From Maccoyibacter sp900556645 (lineage in GTDB: Bacteria; Bacillota; Clostridia; Lachnospirales; Lachnospiraceae): DNA of 64,000 nucleotides. The stretch covers positions 1-64,000 of the forward strand of contig CATWDJ010000005.1 in assembly GCA_958349535.1 (NCBI GenBank), given 5' to 3'. Numbering within the stretch: position 1 is the stretch's first letter; every line of letters begins with the position of its first letter. This document shows positions 45,602 through 54,845 of this stretch, piece after piece. The notes below the pieces were generated by a model, which saw nothing but the letters and a program-made list of their open reading frames with translations, did no database searches and was not told where the DNA came from. A program made the translations under genes and the position numbers.

Positions 45602-45649
45602 AACTCCTTTGCTTTGGACTTTGTAAATTCTATTCCAAGCAAAGGAGTT
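45602..45649 (-). terminator. Terminator of veg containing the sipL ribosome binding site
   Basis: AACTCCTTTGCTT (45602-45614) pairs with AAGCAAAGGAGTT (45637-45649), extended by TCC/GGA, followed by seven T on the minus strand. The distal arm contains AAAGGAG, the sipL Shine-Dalgarno, 8 bases before its ATG. Confidence 0.85.
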
Positions 45650-45659
45650 TTAGACTGTT

Positions 45660-45902
45660 TTAGCACAATTTCATGCGAATATCTCTTGTAATAATGTCCG
45701 TATAACTAAAGGATCGTAACTGAGGCGGATTTTCCGGATTATCGTCATTCACTAATACGGTAAAAACACTTGGGTATGCATTCTGGATGACTCCTTCCTG
45801 TATATCAACCTTATTTCTTCCTCTGTCCAACTGTATTTTAACCTTGCTTCCACACTGTTGGTAAACAGACGCACGAACCTTTCTTAAATCTTGCTGCTGC
45901 AT
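45660..45902 (-). CDS. veg: Veg family protein
   Basis: This 80-residue protein has the Veg pattern (LRKVRASVYQQCGSKVKIQLDRGRNKVDIQEGVIQNAYPSVF, then FSYTDIITRDIRM). Veg is widespread in Firmicutes and linked to biofilm control in Bacillus; its molecular action is uncertain. ATG at 45902 follows TAGGAGG. A promoter (TTGCAA, 17 bases, TAAACT) lies about 45 bases upstream. Confidence 0.9.
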   Translation of the reverse strand: MQQQDLRKVRASVYQQCGSKVKIQLDRGRNKVDIQEGVIQNAYPSVFTVLVNDDNPENPPQLRSFSYTDIITRDIRMKLC

Positions 45903-46005
45903 CCTTTTCCTCCTAACCCACAATATAAGTTACTACCGTGTATACTTTAGTTTAGCACAGTAATAAAATATTTGCAATGAGAAAAAAGCATTTTTCCATC
46001 TTTTT

Positions 46006-46425
46006 TTAATCAAAAACCACAACATCTTCCGTTTTTTCTGTTTTGATAACTATATATGGGTAACTATTTGCTTTTTTCTTCACATCCGTTTCCCCCGGTC
46101 CCACCAGTTCCGTTTCCAGATAAACCGCATTTTTTGCCTGATAGAATTTTTTCACCTGAATACTGTAACCTCCTGTCTTCTGCTTTCCATAACCACGGAT
46201 TATGTATAAATCTTTGTCACTTTCGTATGTGATTTTCATCTCATCTTCTTTTTTTTCAGCAATTGCCTGTTTGACTTCTTCCGGCAGTTCCTTTTCCGAT
46301 ACAATACTGTATTCCAGTTCTTTTACTTTTTTATCACTTTTTTCCTCAATTCTGCAGCCGCACAGCAGCAGACAGCCACACAGCAGCAAAACCCCAAAGC
46401 CAAATCTCCTTTTTTGTTTTTTCAT
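46006..46425 (-). CDS. PrcB-like lipoprotein
   Basis: This 139-residue lipoprotein has a signal peptide and lipobox LLLCGC (cysteine near residue 23). The domain DLYIIRGYGKQKTGGYSIQVKKFYQ ... VYLETELVGPGETD ... SYPYIVIK matches the PrcB C-terminal domain, named from a Treponema protease-complex inhibitor. Here the role is unknown. ATG at 46425 follows AAAAGGAA. Confidence 0.8.
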   Translation of the reverse strand: MKKQKRRFGFGVLLLCGCLLLCGCRIEEKSDKKVKELEYSIVSEKELPEEVKQAIAEKKEDEMKITYESDKDLYIIRGYGKQKTGGYSIQVKKFYQAKNAVYLETELVGPGETDVKKKANSYPYIVIKTEKTEDVVVFD

Positions 46426-46478
46426 AAAAAATTCCTTTTCGCTTTCTTCTATTCTATGCAAATAATATGCATTTATTA

Positions 46479-46507
46479 TTGTAATTGTTCCACCATATTT
46501 GTATAAT
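46479..46507 (+). promoter_or_regulatory. Promoter of plsC
   Basis: TTGTAA (46479-46484), a 17-base spacer and TATAAT (46502-46507), about 37 bases before the start codon. Confidence 0.65.
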
Positions 46508-46544
46508 AATTCTTGTAATTTATGAAAAACACGAGGTTTTTATT

Positions 46545-47279
46545 ATGATTCGATTAATACTGATTGCGATTTTCGTAATCCTATACCACATTTTAGGCCT
46601 TCCGGTTCTGGGGATTCTCTGGATTTGGGGCAAGTTTAACAAACCGGCTTCCGACCTTGCCAGTCTGCGAATCGTGCAATGGGCATTCCGGGTCATTTTA
46701 TTTCTTGCCGGAACAGAGATTACTGTTATCGGAGAGGAGCATGTACCAAAGGATCAAGCAGTTTTATACATTGCAAACCACCAAAGCTATTTTGATATCG
46801 TGCTGACCTATGCCCGGTGTCCAAATCTGACCGGATTTGTTGCTAAAGATTCTATCCAAAAGATTCCGATTCTTCCTATCTGGATGCGTCGGCTCTATTG
46901 CCTGTTTTTAAACCGTGACGATATACGGGAGGGCATGAAAACCATCCTTGCAGGCATTGACCAGTTAAAACGTGGCATTTCCGTTTTTATATTCCCTGAG
47001 GGAACACGAAACGACCATCCAGAAAAATTGTTACCGTTTAAAGATGGCAGCTTTAAATTGGCATTAAAAAGCGGATGTCCGATTATTCCAATCGCCATCA
47101 CAAACTCATGTCAGATTTATGAAAGACAGGCTCCTTTTGTAAAAAAGACTCATGTAGTCATTCAATATGGTGCTCCTATCAATCCGGCTGATTTGGATGG
47201 AGAAACAAAAAAACATATCGGGAAATATTCCCGGGAACTGATTACAAAAATGCTTGAGGACAATCATAATTATCTGTAA
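46545..47279 (+). CDS. plsC: 1-acyl-glycerol-3-phosphate acyltransferase
   Basis: This 244-residue membrane enzyme of the PlsC family adds the second acyl chain in phosphatidic acid synthesis. It has an N-terminal hydrophobic anchor (1-25), the HX4D motif NHQSYFD (about 76-82) and the substrate motif FPEGTRND (about 151-158). ATG at 46545 follows GAGG; the in-frame extension to 46485 overlaps the promoter and is rejected. It converges on murF across a long inverted repeat. Confidence 0.92.
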   Translation: MIRLILIAIFVILYHILGLPVLGILWIWGKFNKPASDLASLRIVQWAFRVILFLAGTEITVIGEEHVPKDQAVLYIANHQSYFDIVLTYARCPNLTGFVAKDSIQKIPILPIWMRRLYCLFLNRDDIREGMKTILAGIDQLKRGISVFIFPEGTRNDHPEKLLPFKDGSFKLALKSGCPIIPIAITNSCQIYERQAPFVKKTHVVIQYGAPINPADLDGETKKHIGKYSRELITKMLEDNHNYL

Positions 47280-47293
47280 CATAAAAATAGACT

Positions 47294-47506
47294 GTTGCAG
47301 AAAACAATTATTTTTAGATGTGCATGATTTTTATTATTAGAACTTTTGTTGTAGCACAGTTTGGATAAAAGCAAATTGAAAATCTTTTCGAACAAAATTC
47401 CGATTTTCGTGAGACGATTTAAAAATTTGTTTTTATCCAAACTGTGCTACAATACAACTTCTTGTAATAAAAATCATGCATATCTAAAATATTTCTTTTT
47501 TGCAAC
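47294..47506. repeat. 213-bp imperfect inverted-repeat element
   Basis: Two arms of about 76 bases (47294-47370 and 47431-47506) are near-complementary. The ends are GTTGCA/TGCAAC, with long matching blocks such as TGCATGATTTTTATTA / TAATAAAAATCATGCA and GTAGCACAGTTTGGATAAAA / TTTTATCCAAACTGTGCTAC. The ~60-base centre also self-pairs. It lies between convergent plsC and murF. It resembles a MITE-like element or a very long bidirectional terminator. Confidence 0.8.
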
Positions 47507-47532
47507 AACCTTTTTTTGTGCTACAGATAATT

Positions 47533-48918
47533 CTATTGCTCCAATTCCTTTACAATTTCCGAAAACTCCATAAAATGGGATGCCTTTACCAGAATGGTGT
47601 CTCCTTCCTTTCGATATTCTTTTAACGCCGTTATCAAGGCTTCTTTGTTATCAAAATAAAAGACTTCACTCCATGTCCCATTCTCCGTCACACCTTTTAC
47701 CAGTTCCTTGGACAGCTCACCGGTACAAAACAGAGCATCTATCTTTTTCTCCGCCGCGTATGCTCCAACCTCATAGTGCAGTTTTTCCTCTTCACTGCCC
47801 AGCTCTCCCATGTCTCCCAGCACTGCAATGGTTCTCCCCTTTTGCTGTGCCAGTACATCTATGGAGGCTTTCATGGATACTGGATTGGCATTGTAGCAAT
47901 CATCTATAATCAAGGTGTCGTTGGCGTGGATAAGATTGGTTCTTCCGCTGATGGTTTTGGCATTGGCGATTCCCCTTTGAATCTCCTTCAAGGACAATCC
48001 TAACAATCTTCCCACGCAGGCTCCTGCCAAAGCGTTCATTACATTGTGTTCTCCCGGAATGGGAATCTGTACCTTAAGGCTTTCTTCTCCAAAATGGAAA
48101 TTTCCCTTCATTCCCTCTAGACCCAGATTCTCTATATCCGATGCATATACCATGTTAGGTGTTTCCTCCAAATTCAACGGATTCTTTCCGTAAAATACCG
48201 GCGGCTTGCCCTGTACTGTCATAATCTTTGCAAGCTGGTCATCATCACCGTTTAATACGGCACTGCCTCCCTCTTTGATGTGGGCAAACATTTCTGTCTT
48301 AGCTTTTCGTATCCCATCTCTGGTCCCTAAATTTTCCAGATGGCAGAGTCCGATATTGGTAATCACCCCGATATCCGGCTTGGCAATCCGTGCCAGACGG
48401 TCCATCTCTCCAAAATCAGAAATTCCCATCTCCAATACTGCCACTTCATCGGATTCCTTCAGACGAAAAACCGTCAAAGGTAAGCCTATTTCGTTATTAA
48501 AATTCCCTGCGGTTTTCAATACCCGGTATTTGGTCTCCAGAATAGCGGCTATCATCTCTTTGGTACTGGTCTTTCCCACACTTCCTGTAATTCCCACCAC
48601 CTTGATATCCAGAGAGTTTCGGTAAAAGGCTGCAATGTCTTTTAACGCCTTTTCCGTGGATTCCACCAAAATATACGGTCCCTGCGGATTTTCCAGCTTA
48701 TATTCCGACAAAACCGCTGCTGCTCCCTGTTCAAACACTGTGGGAATAAAACTGTGTCCGTCTACCCGCTCACCTTTGATAGGAATGAACAAATAATCCT
48801 TCTCCACCTTACGACTGTCAATTACAACTCCTGCCACTTCTTTGGAACGATATTTTTCATTTCCTATATAGGTTCCGCCACAGCTATGGGCGATGTTTTC
48901 CAACGTCATATTTTTCAT
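47533..48918 (-). CDS. murF: UDP-MurNAc-tripeptide--D-Ala-D-Ala ligase
   Basis: This 461-residue cytoplasmic ligase adds D-Ala-D-Ala to the peptidoglycan precursor. The Mur-ligase ATP loop VVGITGSVGKTSTKEMI (about 107-123), central GISDFGEMDRLARIAKPDIGVITNIG and IDDCYNANPVSMKASIDVL motifs are all present. ATG at 48918 follows AGAGGG. ddl ends 5 bases upstream, so the two steps are made together. Confidence 0.96.
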   Translation of the reverse strand: MKNMTLENIAHSCGGTYIGNEKYRSKEVAGVVIDSRKVEKDYLFIPIKGERVDGHSFIPTVFEQGAAAVLSEYKLENPQGPYILVESTEKALKDIAAFYRNSLDIKVVGITGSVGKTSTKEMIAAILETKYRVLKTAGNFNNEIGLPLTVFRLKESDEVAVLEMGISDFGEMDRLARIAKPDIGVITNIGLCHLENLGTRDGIRKAKTEMFAHIKEGGSAVLNGDDDQLAKIMTVQGKPPVFYGKNPLNLEETPNMVYASDIENLGLEGMKGNFHFGEESLKVQIPIPGEHNVMNALAGACVGRLLGLSLKEIQRGIANAKTISGRTNLIHANDTLIIDDCYNANPVSMKASIDVLAQQKGRTIAVLGDMGELGSEEEKLHYEVGAYAAEKKIDALFCTGELSKELVKGVTENGTWSEVFYFDNKEALITALKEYRKEGDTILVKASHFMEFSEIVKELEQ

Positions 48919-48923
48919 CTGTC

Positions 48924-49982
48924 TTACCCTCTGTTCTCATATTTTTCCAGAGAAATCCGTATCAGCTTCTCACACAATTCTTCAAAATCCATGCCTACTG
49001 CCTGTGCCTCCTGTGGCAGCAGACTAGTAGGAGTCATTCCCGGAAGTGTATTTGCCTCCAGACAATACATCCGGTTTTCTTTGTCCAACAGAAAATCCAT
49101 GCGAGAATAGGTATCCAGTCCCAATGCCTTTGTAACCGCCTCGGCATATTGCTGCATCTGCTCTGTAATTTCCTGCGATAAATCTGCCGGACAGGTCTCT
49201 ACGGCACTTCCTGCCTTATATTTGTTCTTATAGTCATAGAATCCCTCAATGGGTGCAATCTCAATAATCGGAAGTGCTTTAAAATCAATGACTCCCACGG
49301 AAAATTCTCTGCCCTCGATATAATCTTCAATCAAAACCTCTTCTTCCCAGCGGAAAGCATCTGCCAACGCTTTCTGATACTCCTCCTTTGTACGGACAAT
49401 GGAAACTCCGATACTGGAACCGCCGCAGCAAGGCTTTACCACGCAAGGAAGGGTCAAGCCTGTCTCCTCAAACTCCAATTGTGCATCTCTTTTCATGGAA
49501 ATGCCCTGTGGGGTAGGTATCTGATTGGCACAGAAAAATTGCTTGGAAATGTTTTTATCCATCGCCAATGCACTGCTGAGATATCCTGTACCGGTATACT
49601 TAATGCCAAACAAGTCAAAAGCCGCCTGTATTTTTCCGTTTTCCCCGTTCTCCCCGTGAAGTGCCATAAATACGATATCCGCCATCTGACAGATGGCAAT
49701 AACATTTGGTCCAAAGAAACTGTCTGACTGATCCGGGCGTGAGGCTTTTACTGCTACCAAATCCGGCTCCGTGGTAGGAATCCCCTCCACTGTCAGGCTA
49801 ACCTCTTCGGAACGTGCAAATAAATCTGTCACATCTTTTTCCCTATCACTGTATCCCATAAAAACATCCAACAGGATGACGTTGTGTCCGTTTTTCCGCA
49901 ATGCTTTGCTTACCATATTTCCGGTAACCAACGAAACATCTCTTTCGGTACTGAGTCCTCCTGCCAAAACTACTATATTCAT
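48924..49982 (-). CDS. ddl: D-alanine--D-alanine ligase
   Basis: This 352-residue ATP-grasp enzyme joins two D-alanines. The N-terminus is IVVLAGGLSTERDVSLVTG, followed by HGENGENGKIQAAFDLFGI, the central VKPCCGGSSIGVSIV and the C-terminal LEANTLPGMTPTSLLPQEA. ATG at 49982 follows AAGGAGAG. It heads the ddl-murF operon; a plausible promoter (TTGTCA, 17 bases, TACTAT) lies about 45-75 bases upstream. Confidence 0.96.
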   Translation of the reverse strand: MNIVVLAGGLSTERDVSLVTGNMVSKALRKNGHNVILLDVFMGYSDREKDVTDLFARSEEVSLTVEGIPTTEPDLVAVKASRPDQSDSFFGPNVIAICQMADIVFMALHGENGENGKIQAAFDLFGIKYTGTGYLSSALAMDKNISKQFFCANQIPTPQGISMKRDAQLEFEETGLTLPCVVKPCCGGSSIGVSIVRTKEEYQKALADAFRWEEEVLIEDYIEGREFSVGVIDFKALPIIEIAPIEGFYDYKNKYKAGSAVETCPADLSQEITEQMQQYAEAVTKALGLDTYSRMDFLLDKENRMYCLEANTLPGMTPTSLLPQEAQAVGMDFEELCEKLIRISLEKYENRG

Positions 49983-50152
49983 ATTTGCTCTCTCCTTTTT
50001 ATTCTAACTACACTTTGCAACTCCCTGATAGTAACTATAGTAAAACATTTTCCTCTCTATGACAAGTAATCCCTTTTTCCAAAGCACTTTTTTACCGGAT
50101 ACCGCATTTTTTTCACCAGACACGCTTTCGGCAGTCCGGTGAACATATTTCA

Positions 50153-50183
50153 CAAAAAAATGCCTCCGGTTTCCCGGAGACAT
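50153..50183 (-). terminator. Terminator of hpf
   Basis: CTCCGG-TTTC-CCGGAG (50164-50179), extended by ATG/CAT-type pairs, is followed by TTTTTTT on the minus strand. A second hairpin, TTCACC-N-GAC / GTC-N-GGTGAA (50112-50143), lies beyond it; its purpose is unclear. Confidence 0.85.
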
Positions 50184-50206
50184 TTTCTTCTTATTAAGTA
50201 TATTTT

Positions 50207-50734
50207 TTAGAATTCCGGCTCAATCAATCCGTAGGTATTTCCTTTTCTCTTATACACTACATTGACTTCGTCAGTCTCTGCATTTCTGAATACAAAGAAA
50301 TTATGTCCCAAAAGTTCCATCTGTACGCAGGCATCTTCTGGATACATTGGCTTCATACCAAAGCGTTTGGTTCTGATAATCTGGATTTCATCATCAGACT
50401 GCACTTCTTTTTCAATAAATTCTTTGCGGAAGTGTGCCGCACTCTGTTGTTTGGATACCAACTTATTTTTGTATTTTTTCAACTGACGTTCTATTACCTC
50501 TTCCACCAAGTCAATGGATACATACATATCGTTGCTGACCTGTTCAGAACGGATAATATTTCCTTTTACAGGAATGGTAACTTCGATTTTCTGTCTTTCC
50601 TTCTCTACACTCAAGGTTACAAAAACATCGGTGTCGGGAGTAAAATACTTTTCGAGTTTTGCCAGCTTGTCCTCTACTGCTGATTTTAGTCCATCGGTAA
50701 TGTCAATATTTCTTCCTGTGATTGTGATACGCAT
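50207..50734 (-). CDS. hpf: Ribosome hibernation-promoting factor (long form)
   Basis: This 175-residue protein combines the YfiA/HPF domain (MRITITGRNIDITDGLKSAVEDKLAKLEKYF) and a C-terminal dimerization domain (IIRTKRFGMKPMYPEDACVQMELLGHNFFVFRN), the long type that pairs ribosomes into 100S dimers. ATG at 50734 follows AAAGGGG; an in-frame TTG three codons earlier is less likely. Its promoter is at 50787-50114+700, i.e. the TATAAT at 50787-50792. Confidence 0.94.
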   Translation of the reverse strand: MRITITGRNIDITDGLKSAVEDKLAKLEKYFTPDTDVFVTLSVEKERQKIEVTIPVKGNIIRSEQVSNDMYVSIDLVEEVIERQLKKYKNKLVSKQQSAAHFRKEFIEKEVQSDDEIQIIRTKRFGMKPMYPEDACVQMELLGHNFFVFRNAETDEVNVVYKRKGNTYGLIEPEF

Positions 50735-50786
50735 ATTGCCCAACCCCTTTGCTAGTTATTGATACTTTCTTGAAATATCTGTTTAT

Positions 50787-50814
50787 ATTATATCACATTT
50801 TGCCCTTTTCACAA
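50787..50814 (-). promoter_or_regulatory. Promoter of hpf
   Basis: TTGTGA (50809-50814), a 16-base spacer and TATAAT (50787-50792) on the minus strand, about 53 bases before the start codon. Confidence 0.7.
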
Positions 50815-50910
50815 GCAATTTTCTGAATTATTTTCTAATTTTACCTTCAAGTTGACATTTTTTCCACAAAATGTTACATATAGAATGTTAGGAAACACAG
50901 GAGGTATTCC

Positions 50911-51642
50911 ATGAAAAAAAATGTCTTTATCAGTGGAGCTTCCCATGGCATCGGACGGGCTGCCGCCCTCCGCTTTGCCAAAGAAGGCTATACACTTATT
51001 ATAAACTGTAAAAATTCCAAAGAGGAACTATATGAACTGGAACAGGAGTTGAAACAGCAACACGCTGTGGACTGCTATTCCTATGTAGGCGATATAGGCA
51101 ACCCTGCTTTTGTCCGTGAAATGTTTGCAGATATTTCCCAAAATATCAACGGTATCGATATTCTCATCAACAATGCCGGCATCTCCTATATCGGTCTTTT
51201 AAGTGAAATGAGGGATGAGGATTGGGATAATGTTATGTCGACTAATCTCAACTCTGTTTTTTATTGCTCCAGAGCTGTCATTCCCTATATGCTTTCAAAA
51301 AAATCCGGGCGAATCCTCAATATTTCCTCTGTGTGGGGAAATGTAGGAGCTTCCATGGAAGTTGCCTATTCCACGGCAAAGGGCGGTATCAACACGTTTA
51401 CCCGGGCATTGGCAAAAGAACTGGCTCCCAGCAATATTCAGGTCAATGCCATTGCCTTCGGCACCATTGACACTCGCATGAATGCCTGCTTTTCTTCCGA
51501 GGAACGCCGGATGTTGGAGGAAGAAATTCCCGCCGGACGCTTTGGAACCCCTGAGGAAGCAGCCGAATTTATTTTCCAGACCGCCACAGCACCGGATTAT
51601 CTTACCGGCCAGATTCTTACACTGGACGGCGGGTGGTGCTAA
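50911..51642 (+). CDS. Short-chain dehydrogenase (FabG/YmfI-like)
   Basis: This 243-residue NAD(P)-dependent oxidoreductase has cofactor loop FISGASHGIGRAAAL (about 6-20), NNAG (about 87-90), the catalytic Ser in NISSVWGN and YSTAK as the Tyr-x-x-x-Lys pair. It ends with the FabG-like LTGQILTLDGGWC. It could be a stand-alone 3-oxoacyl reductase or the EF-P-modification reductase YmfI; the substrate cannot be decided from sequence. ATG at 50911 follows AGGAGG, with TTGACA-17-TACATA about 30-60 bases upstream. Confidence 0.88.
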   Translation: MKKNVFISGASHGIGRAAALRFAKEGYTLIINCKNSKEELYELEQELKQQHAVDCYSYVGDIGNPAFVREMFADISQNINGIDILINNAGISYIGLLSEMRDEDWDNVMSTNLNSVFYCSRAVIPYMLSKKSGRILNISSVWGNVGASMEVAYSTAKGGINTFTRALAKELAPSNIQVNAIAFGTIDTRMNACFSSEERRMLEEEIPAGRFGTPEEAAEFIFQTATAPDYLTGQILTLDGGWC

Positions 51643-51652
51643 TTTCACAACA

Positions 51653-51683
51653 AAAAGGGACTGTACCCCATACAGTCCCTTTT
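51653..51683. terminator. Bidirectional terminator
   Basis: AAAAGGGACTGT (51653-51664) pairs perfectly with ACAGTCCCTTTT (51672-51683) around a 7-base loop, after the dehydrogenase gene. Confidence 0.88.
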
Positions 51684-51773
51684 AATAAACCCTATATTCC
51701 CCATTCATCTGTAACTCAAACACTCTACAAGCCTTTATGACATTACTTTATACGCTTTTCCAAAAACATTCCC

Positions 51774-52634
51774 TTAACTCCACCAGCTTAAATCAATGGT
51801 AGGTAAATCCTTCAACCATGGAATGATATATGCACCATAAGATTCAATCTCGGATTCGTTAATTAAAATTCTGGCATTTCCACCTTTTACACCAAGCACA
51901 TCATAGTCTCCCCAGACATCTGTCCGCAGATAACTTCTCATATGAGCTTCTGCAAAATCTCTACCATATCCACCATCTTCTCTATTTAATCCCGCAATCT
52001 GATGGATAGGACGAAGAACAGACTGTGCACTTAAATATGGTACAATATCAGCAGTATCACCCAAACGTTTTACCTGACCTTCTCTTCCCACCGGATTAAT
52101 CAGCGGAGAACCAAAGGAAATCGTATTCAGAACATTGTAACGTGCTTTTAATACAATATCGCCAGATGCCTGCTGTGCTACCATTCCGCCCAGACTATGA
52201 CCGGTAAAAATAACATTGGAACCTTTTGGAACTACTTTGCAAACTACTTTGCGAATCTCACGCATATAGTAGTTGTCTTTCTCAAAACCAACCTGTAAGT
52301 CTGTGATAACTCCACGTGGCTGATTAAAGATGAACTCTGTTCCTGCCAAACCTACAATATAAACCTTTGTCTGGACTTCTTTTCCCCAAACATTGGTCTT
52401 TACTAATGTTGCAGGTGCAATAGCAATCGGTCCTTTGCTATTTGGATTCACTCCAGTAGCACAATGATAGTATCCCTGATAAATGTACTGTGCCATATCG
52501 CATGATGTGGTGTACTCTGTCAGTCCATTATCTTCTGTTTCTGCTGCCTTTACAACTTCCCCCGGCATTACAACTGTTACTGCCATAGCTGCAAGCAGCG
52601 TCATACATACAACCCATTTCCAAATTCTTTTCAT
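51774..52634 (-). CDS. Secreted class-3-type lipase
   Basis: This 286-residue protein has a signal peptide (about 1-31, ending near VKAAE). Its alpha/beta-hydrolase domain has the nucleophile in VIFTGHSLGGMVAQQ (about 137-151) and a likely catalytic Asp in RLGDTADIVPYL and His later (AEAHMRSYL). This fits the lipase (class 3) pattern. It would hydrolyse esters outside the cell; the true substrate is unknown. ATG at 52634 is preceded by GGAGAAGGAAA. It stands alone, ending convergently on the dehydrogenase gene. Confidence 0.85.
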   Translation of the reverse strand: MKRIWKWVVCMTLLAAMAVTVVMPGEVVKAAETEDNGLTEYTTSCDMAQYIYQGYYHCATGVNPNSKGPIAIAPATLVKTNVWGKEVQTKVYIVGLAGTEFIFNQPRGVITDLQVGFEKDNYYMREIRKVVCKVVPKGSNVIFTGHSLGGMVAQQASGDIVLKARYNVLNTISFGSPLINPVGREGQVKRLGDTADIVPYLSAQSVLRPIHQIAGLNREDGGYGRDFAEAHMRSYLRTDVWGDYDVLGVKGGNARILINESEIESYGAYIIPWLKDLPTIDLSWWS

Positions 52635-52751
52635 ATAGTTTCCTTCTCCTCCTACTACAATTTGTTATGGGCTTGTAGACTGTCTCTGTATCAATAGTAC
52701 TATTTTTTACCAATAACGTCAATGCATTTTCCACAGAAAATTTTCGAAAAT

Positions 52752-53732
52752 TTAGCGTTCTTCTCTAAAGTAAGATTCTCCCAAACTTGCCGGCGGCTGG
52801 TTCTCACGCTTTTTACGGAAACTGGTAATAATCAGTACCAGAATTGTTACCAGATACGGAAGCATTTTAAATACTTCCTGACTACTTCTGGTCAGTCCCG
52901 GAATATACAAATACAAAATATAAAGTGCTCCGAACAGGAATGAACCCCAGATGGCATTGATTGGTTTCCAGAGAGCAAAAATTACCAGTGCAATCGCCAG
53001 CCATCCCCGGTCTCCGAATCCATTGTTGGTCCATGTGCCGCCCAGATATTCCATAACGAAGTAGAGACCGCCTAAACCGGCAATTCCTCCACCGATACAG
53101 GTAGCAAGATATTTATATTTTGTAACGTTAATTCCCGCCGCATCTGCCGTTGCAGGGCTTTCCCCTACTGCACGTAAATTTAATCCCTGTCTGGTTCTGC
53201 TTAAAAACCAGGATGCCAGTATTGCCAGGATAACAGACAGATAGGTCAAAAATCCATAGGAGAACAAAATCTTTCCGATAACCGGTATCTCTGAAAGCAC
53301 CGGTATGGTTGTTCGATATGCCTCTGCGGTAGTTGCAACAGAAATCTGTCCCACACCTCCTGCCAGTTTTGAAATAGAACCGCCAAAAAAGTTACCGAAA
53401 CCAACACCAAAGGTGGTTAAAGCCAGACCTGCCACATTTTGGTTTGCCCGCAGGGTAATGGTCAACACACTGTAAATAAGTCCGCCAAATGCCGCACATA
53501 GCACAGCACAGAGGAAGGAAATCAGTAATCCCACTGCTCCGTTGGGATTTGCTGCATTTTTTTCATAAAAGAAGGCTCCCATTAATCCGGCAATTCCGCC
53601 CATGTACATCATACCCGGAATACCCAGATTCAGGTTACCGGATTTTTCCGTAATGATTTCACCGGTGGCACCAAACAGCATCCCTACTTCCTGTCCGATT
53701 GCCTTTTGAATAAATGTAATCAGTATTGTCAT
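52752..53732 (-). CDS. Nucleoside ABC importer permease (NupQ-like)
   Basis: This 326-residue inner-membrane protein of the BPD_transp_2 family has about 8-9 hydrophobic segments and typical motifs GEIITEKSGNLNLGIPGMMYMGG and NLRAVGESPATADAAGINV. It is the second permease of a BMP-type nucleoside importer. It starts the base after the stop of the first permease gene. Confidence 0.9.
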   Translation of the reverse strand: MTILITFIQKAIGQEVGMLFGATGEIITEKSGNLNLGIPGMMYMGGIAGLMGAFFYEKNAANPNGAVGLLISFLCAVLCAAFGGLIYSVLTITLRANQNVAGLALTTFGVGFGNFFGGSISKLAGGVGQISVATTAEAYRTTIPVLSEIPVIGKILFSYGFLTYLSVILAILASWFLSRTRQGLNLRAVGESPATADAAGINVTKYKYLATCIGGGIAGLGGLYFVMEYLGGTWTNNGFGDRGWLAIALVIFALWKPINAIWGSFLFGALYILYLYIPGLTRSSQEVFKMLPYLVTILVLIITSFRKKRENQPPASLGESYFREER

Positions 53733-54845
53733 TTATTTCGCCTCCTTCTGTTTTTTCCGAAATTCCACACGGTAGTTGATAAAGAATTCGCATCCAATCA
53801 GGAAAAACAGGATAATTCCCGTGATAACCTCCGAAGCGTTTTCGTTCAAGTTGAACTGGGAGGCAATCTGAACGGAACCTTTTTCCATAAATACCAGCAG
53901 GAAGGATACCAATATCATGGCAAAGGCATTGAACTTGGACATCCACGCCACAATAATCGCCGTAAATCCTCTTCCGCCTGCCGTACTGGTAGAAATGGTA
54001 TGGCTGGCTCCGCTTACAATTACGAATCCGGCAATACCACAGATGGCACCGGAAATTGCCATGGTTCTCATAATTACCTTTTTCACGCTGATTCCGGCAT
54101 AAAGTGCTGTATTTTCGCTTTCTCCTACCACCGCAATCTCATATCCCTGTTTGCTGTATTTCAAATAGACATACATTAATACGGTAATGGTCAGAACAAT
54201 AATCACATTCCATCCATAGGTCAAATCTCCCAGAGCCGGAAGCCATCCTGCTTTGGATCTCGCATTGATGATTCCCACCGTATTGGAACCCTTCGGATTC
54301 TCCCAAAATACAATACAGAAGGTTACAATCTGCATAGCTACATAGTTCATCATCAAGGTAAATAAGGTTTCATTGGTATTTAAAAAGGCTTTGAAAATTG
54401 CCGGAATCAATCCCCAGATTAATCCCGCTGCCATTCCTGCCAAAAACATGACCAACAGCAATAAGCCGGGAGCCAATGATTCTCCGCAATAAATCATAAC
54501 TGCTGCCGATGCGGCACCGCCTACCAAAATCTGTCCTTCTGCACCGATATTCCAGAATCGCATTTTAAATGCCGGTGTCAATCCGATTGCAATACAAAGC
54601 AATACCATGGTATCTCGAATGGTTACCCACAATCTTCGCTCTGTTCCTACAGCACCATCCACAATAGAGTGATATACTTCCATAGGATTCAGCTTCGTAA
54701 GAGCAAAAATAACCAACGCACATACAATCAGAGAAAAGACCACCGCCAAAAGACGGATTCCCCATGCTTTTCCAAAGGAAATTGTATCCCTCTTGGATAT
54801 ATGAACCAGCGGCTCTTTATTTGAAACATTCTTTTCGCTTGCCAT
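53733..54845 (-). CDS. Nucleoside ABC importer permease (NupP-like)
   Basis: This 370-residue permease has an N-terminal cytoplasmic tail and about 9 hydrophobic segments, with FWNIGAEGQILVGG and YEIAVVGESENTALYAGISV, typical of the first permease in NupNOPQ-type systems. Its start codon overlaps the stop of the ATPase gene by one base, indicating coupled translation. Confidence 0.9.
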   Translation of the reverse strand: MASEKNVSNKEPLVHISKRDTISFGKAWGIRLLAVVFSLIVCALVIFALTKLNPMEVYHSIVDGAVGTERRLWVTIRDTMVLLCIAIGLTPAFKMRFWNIGAEGQILVGGAASAAVMIYCGESLAPGLLLLVMFLAGMAAGLIWGLIPAIFKAFLNTNETLFTLMMNYVAMQIVTFCIVFWENPKGSNTVGIINARSKAGWLPALGDLTYGWNVIIVLTITVLMYVYLKYSKQGYEIAVVGESENTALYAGISVKKVIMRTMAISGAICGIAGFVIVSGASHTISTSTAGGRGFTAIIVAWMSKFNAFAMILVSFLLVFMEKGSVQIASQFNLNENASEVITGIILFFLIGCEFFINYRVEFRKKQKEAK

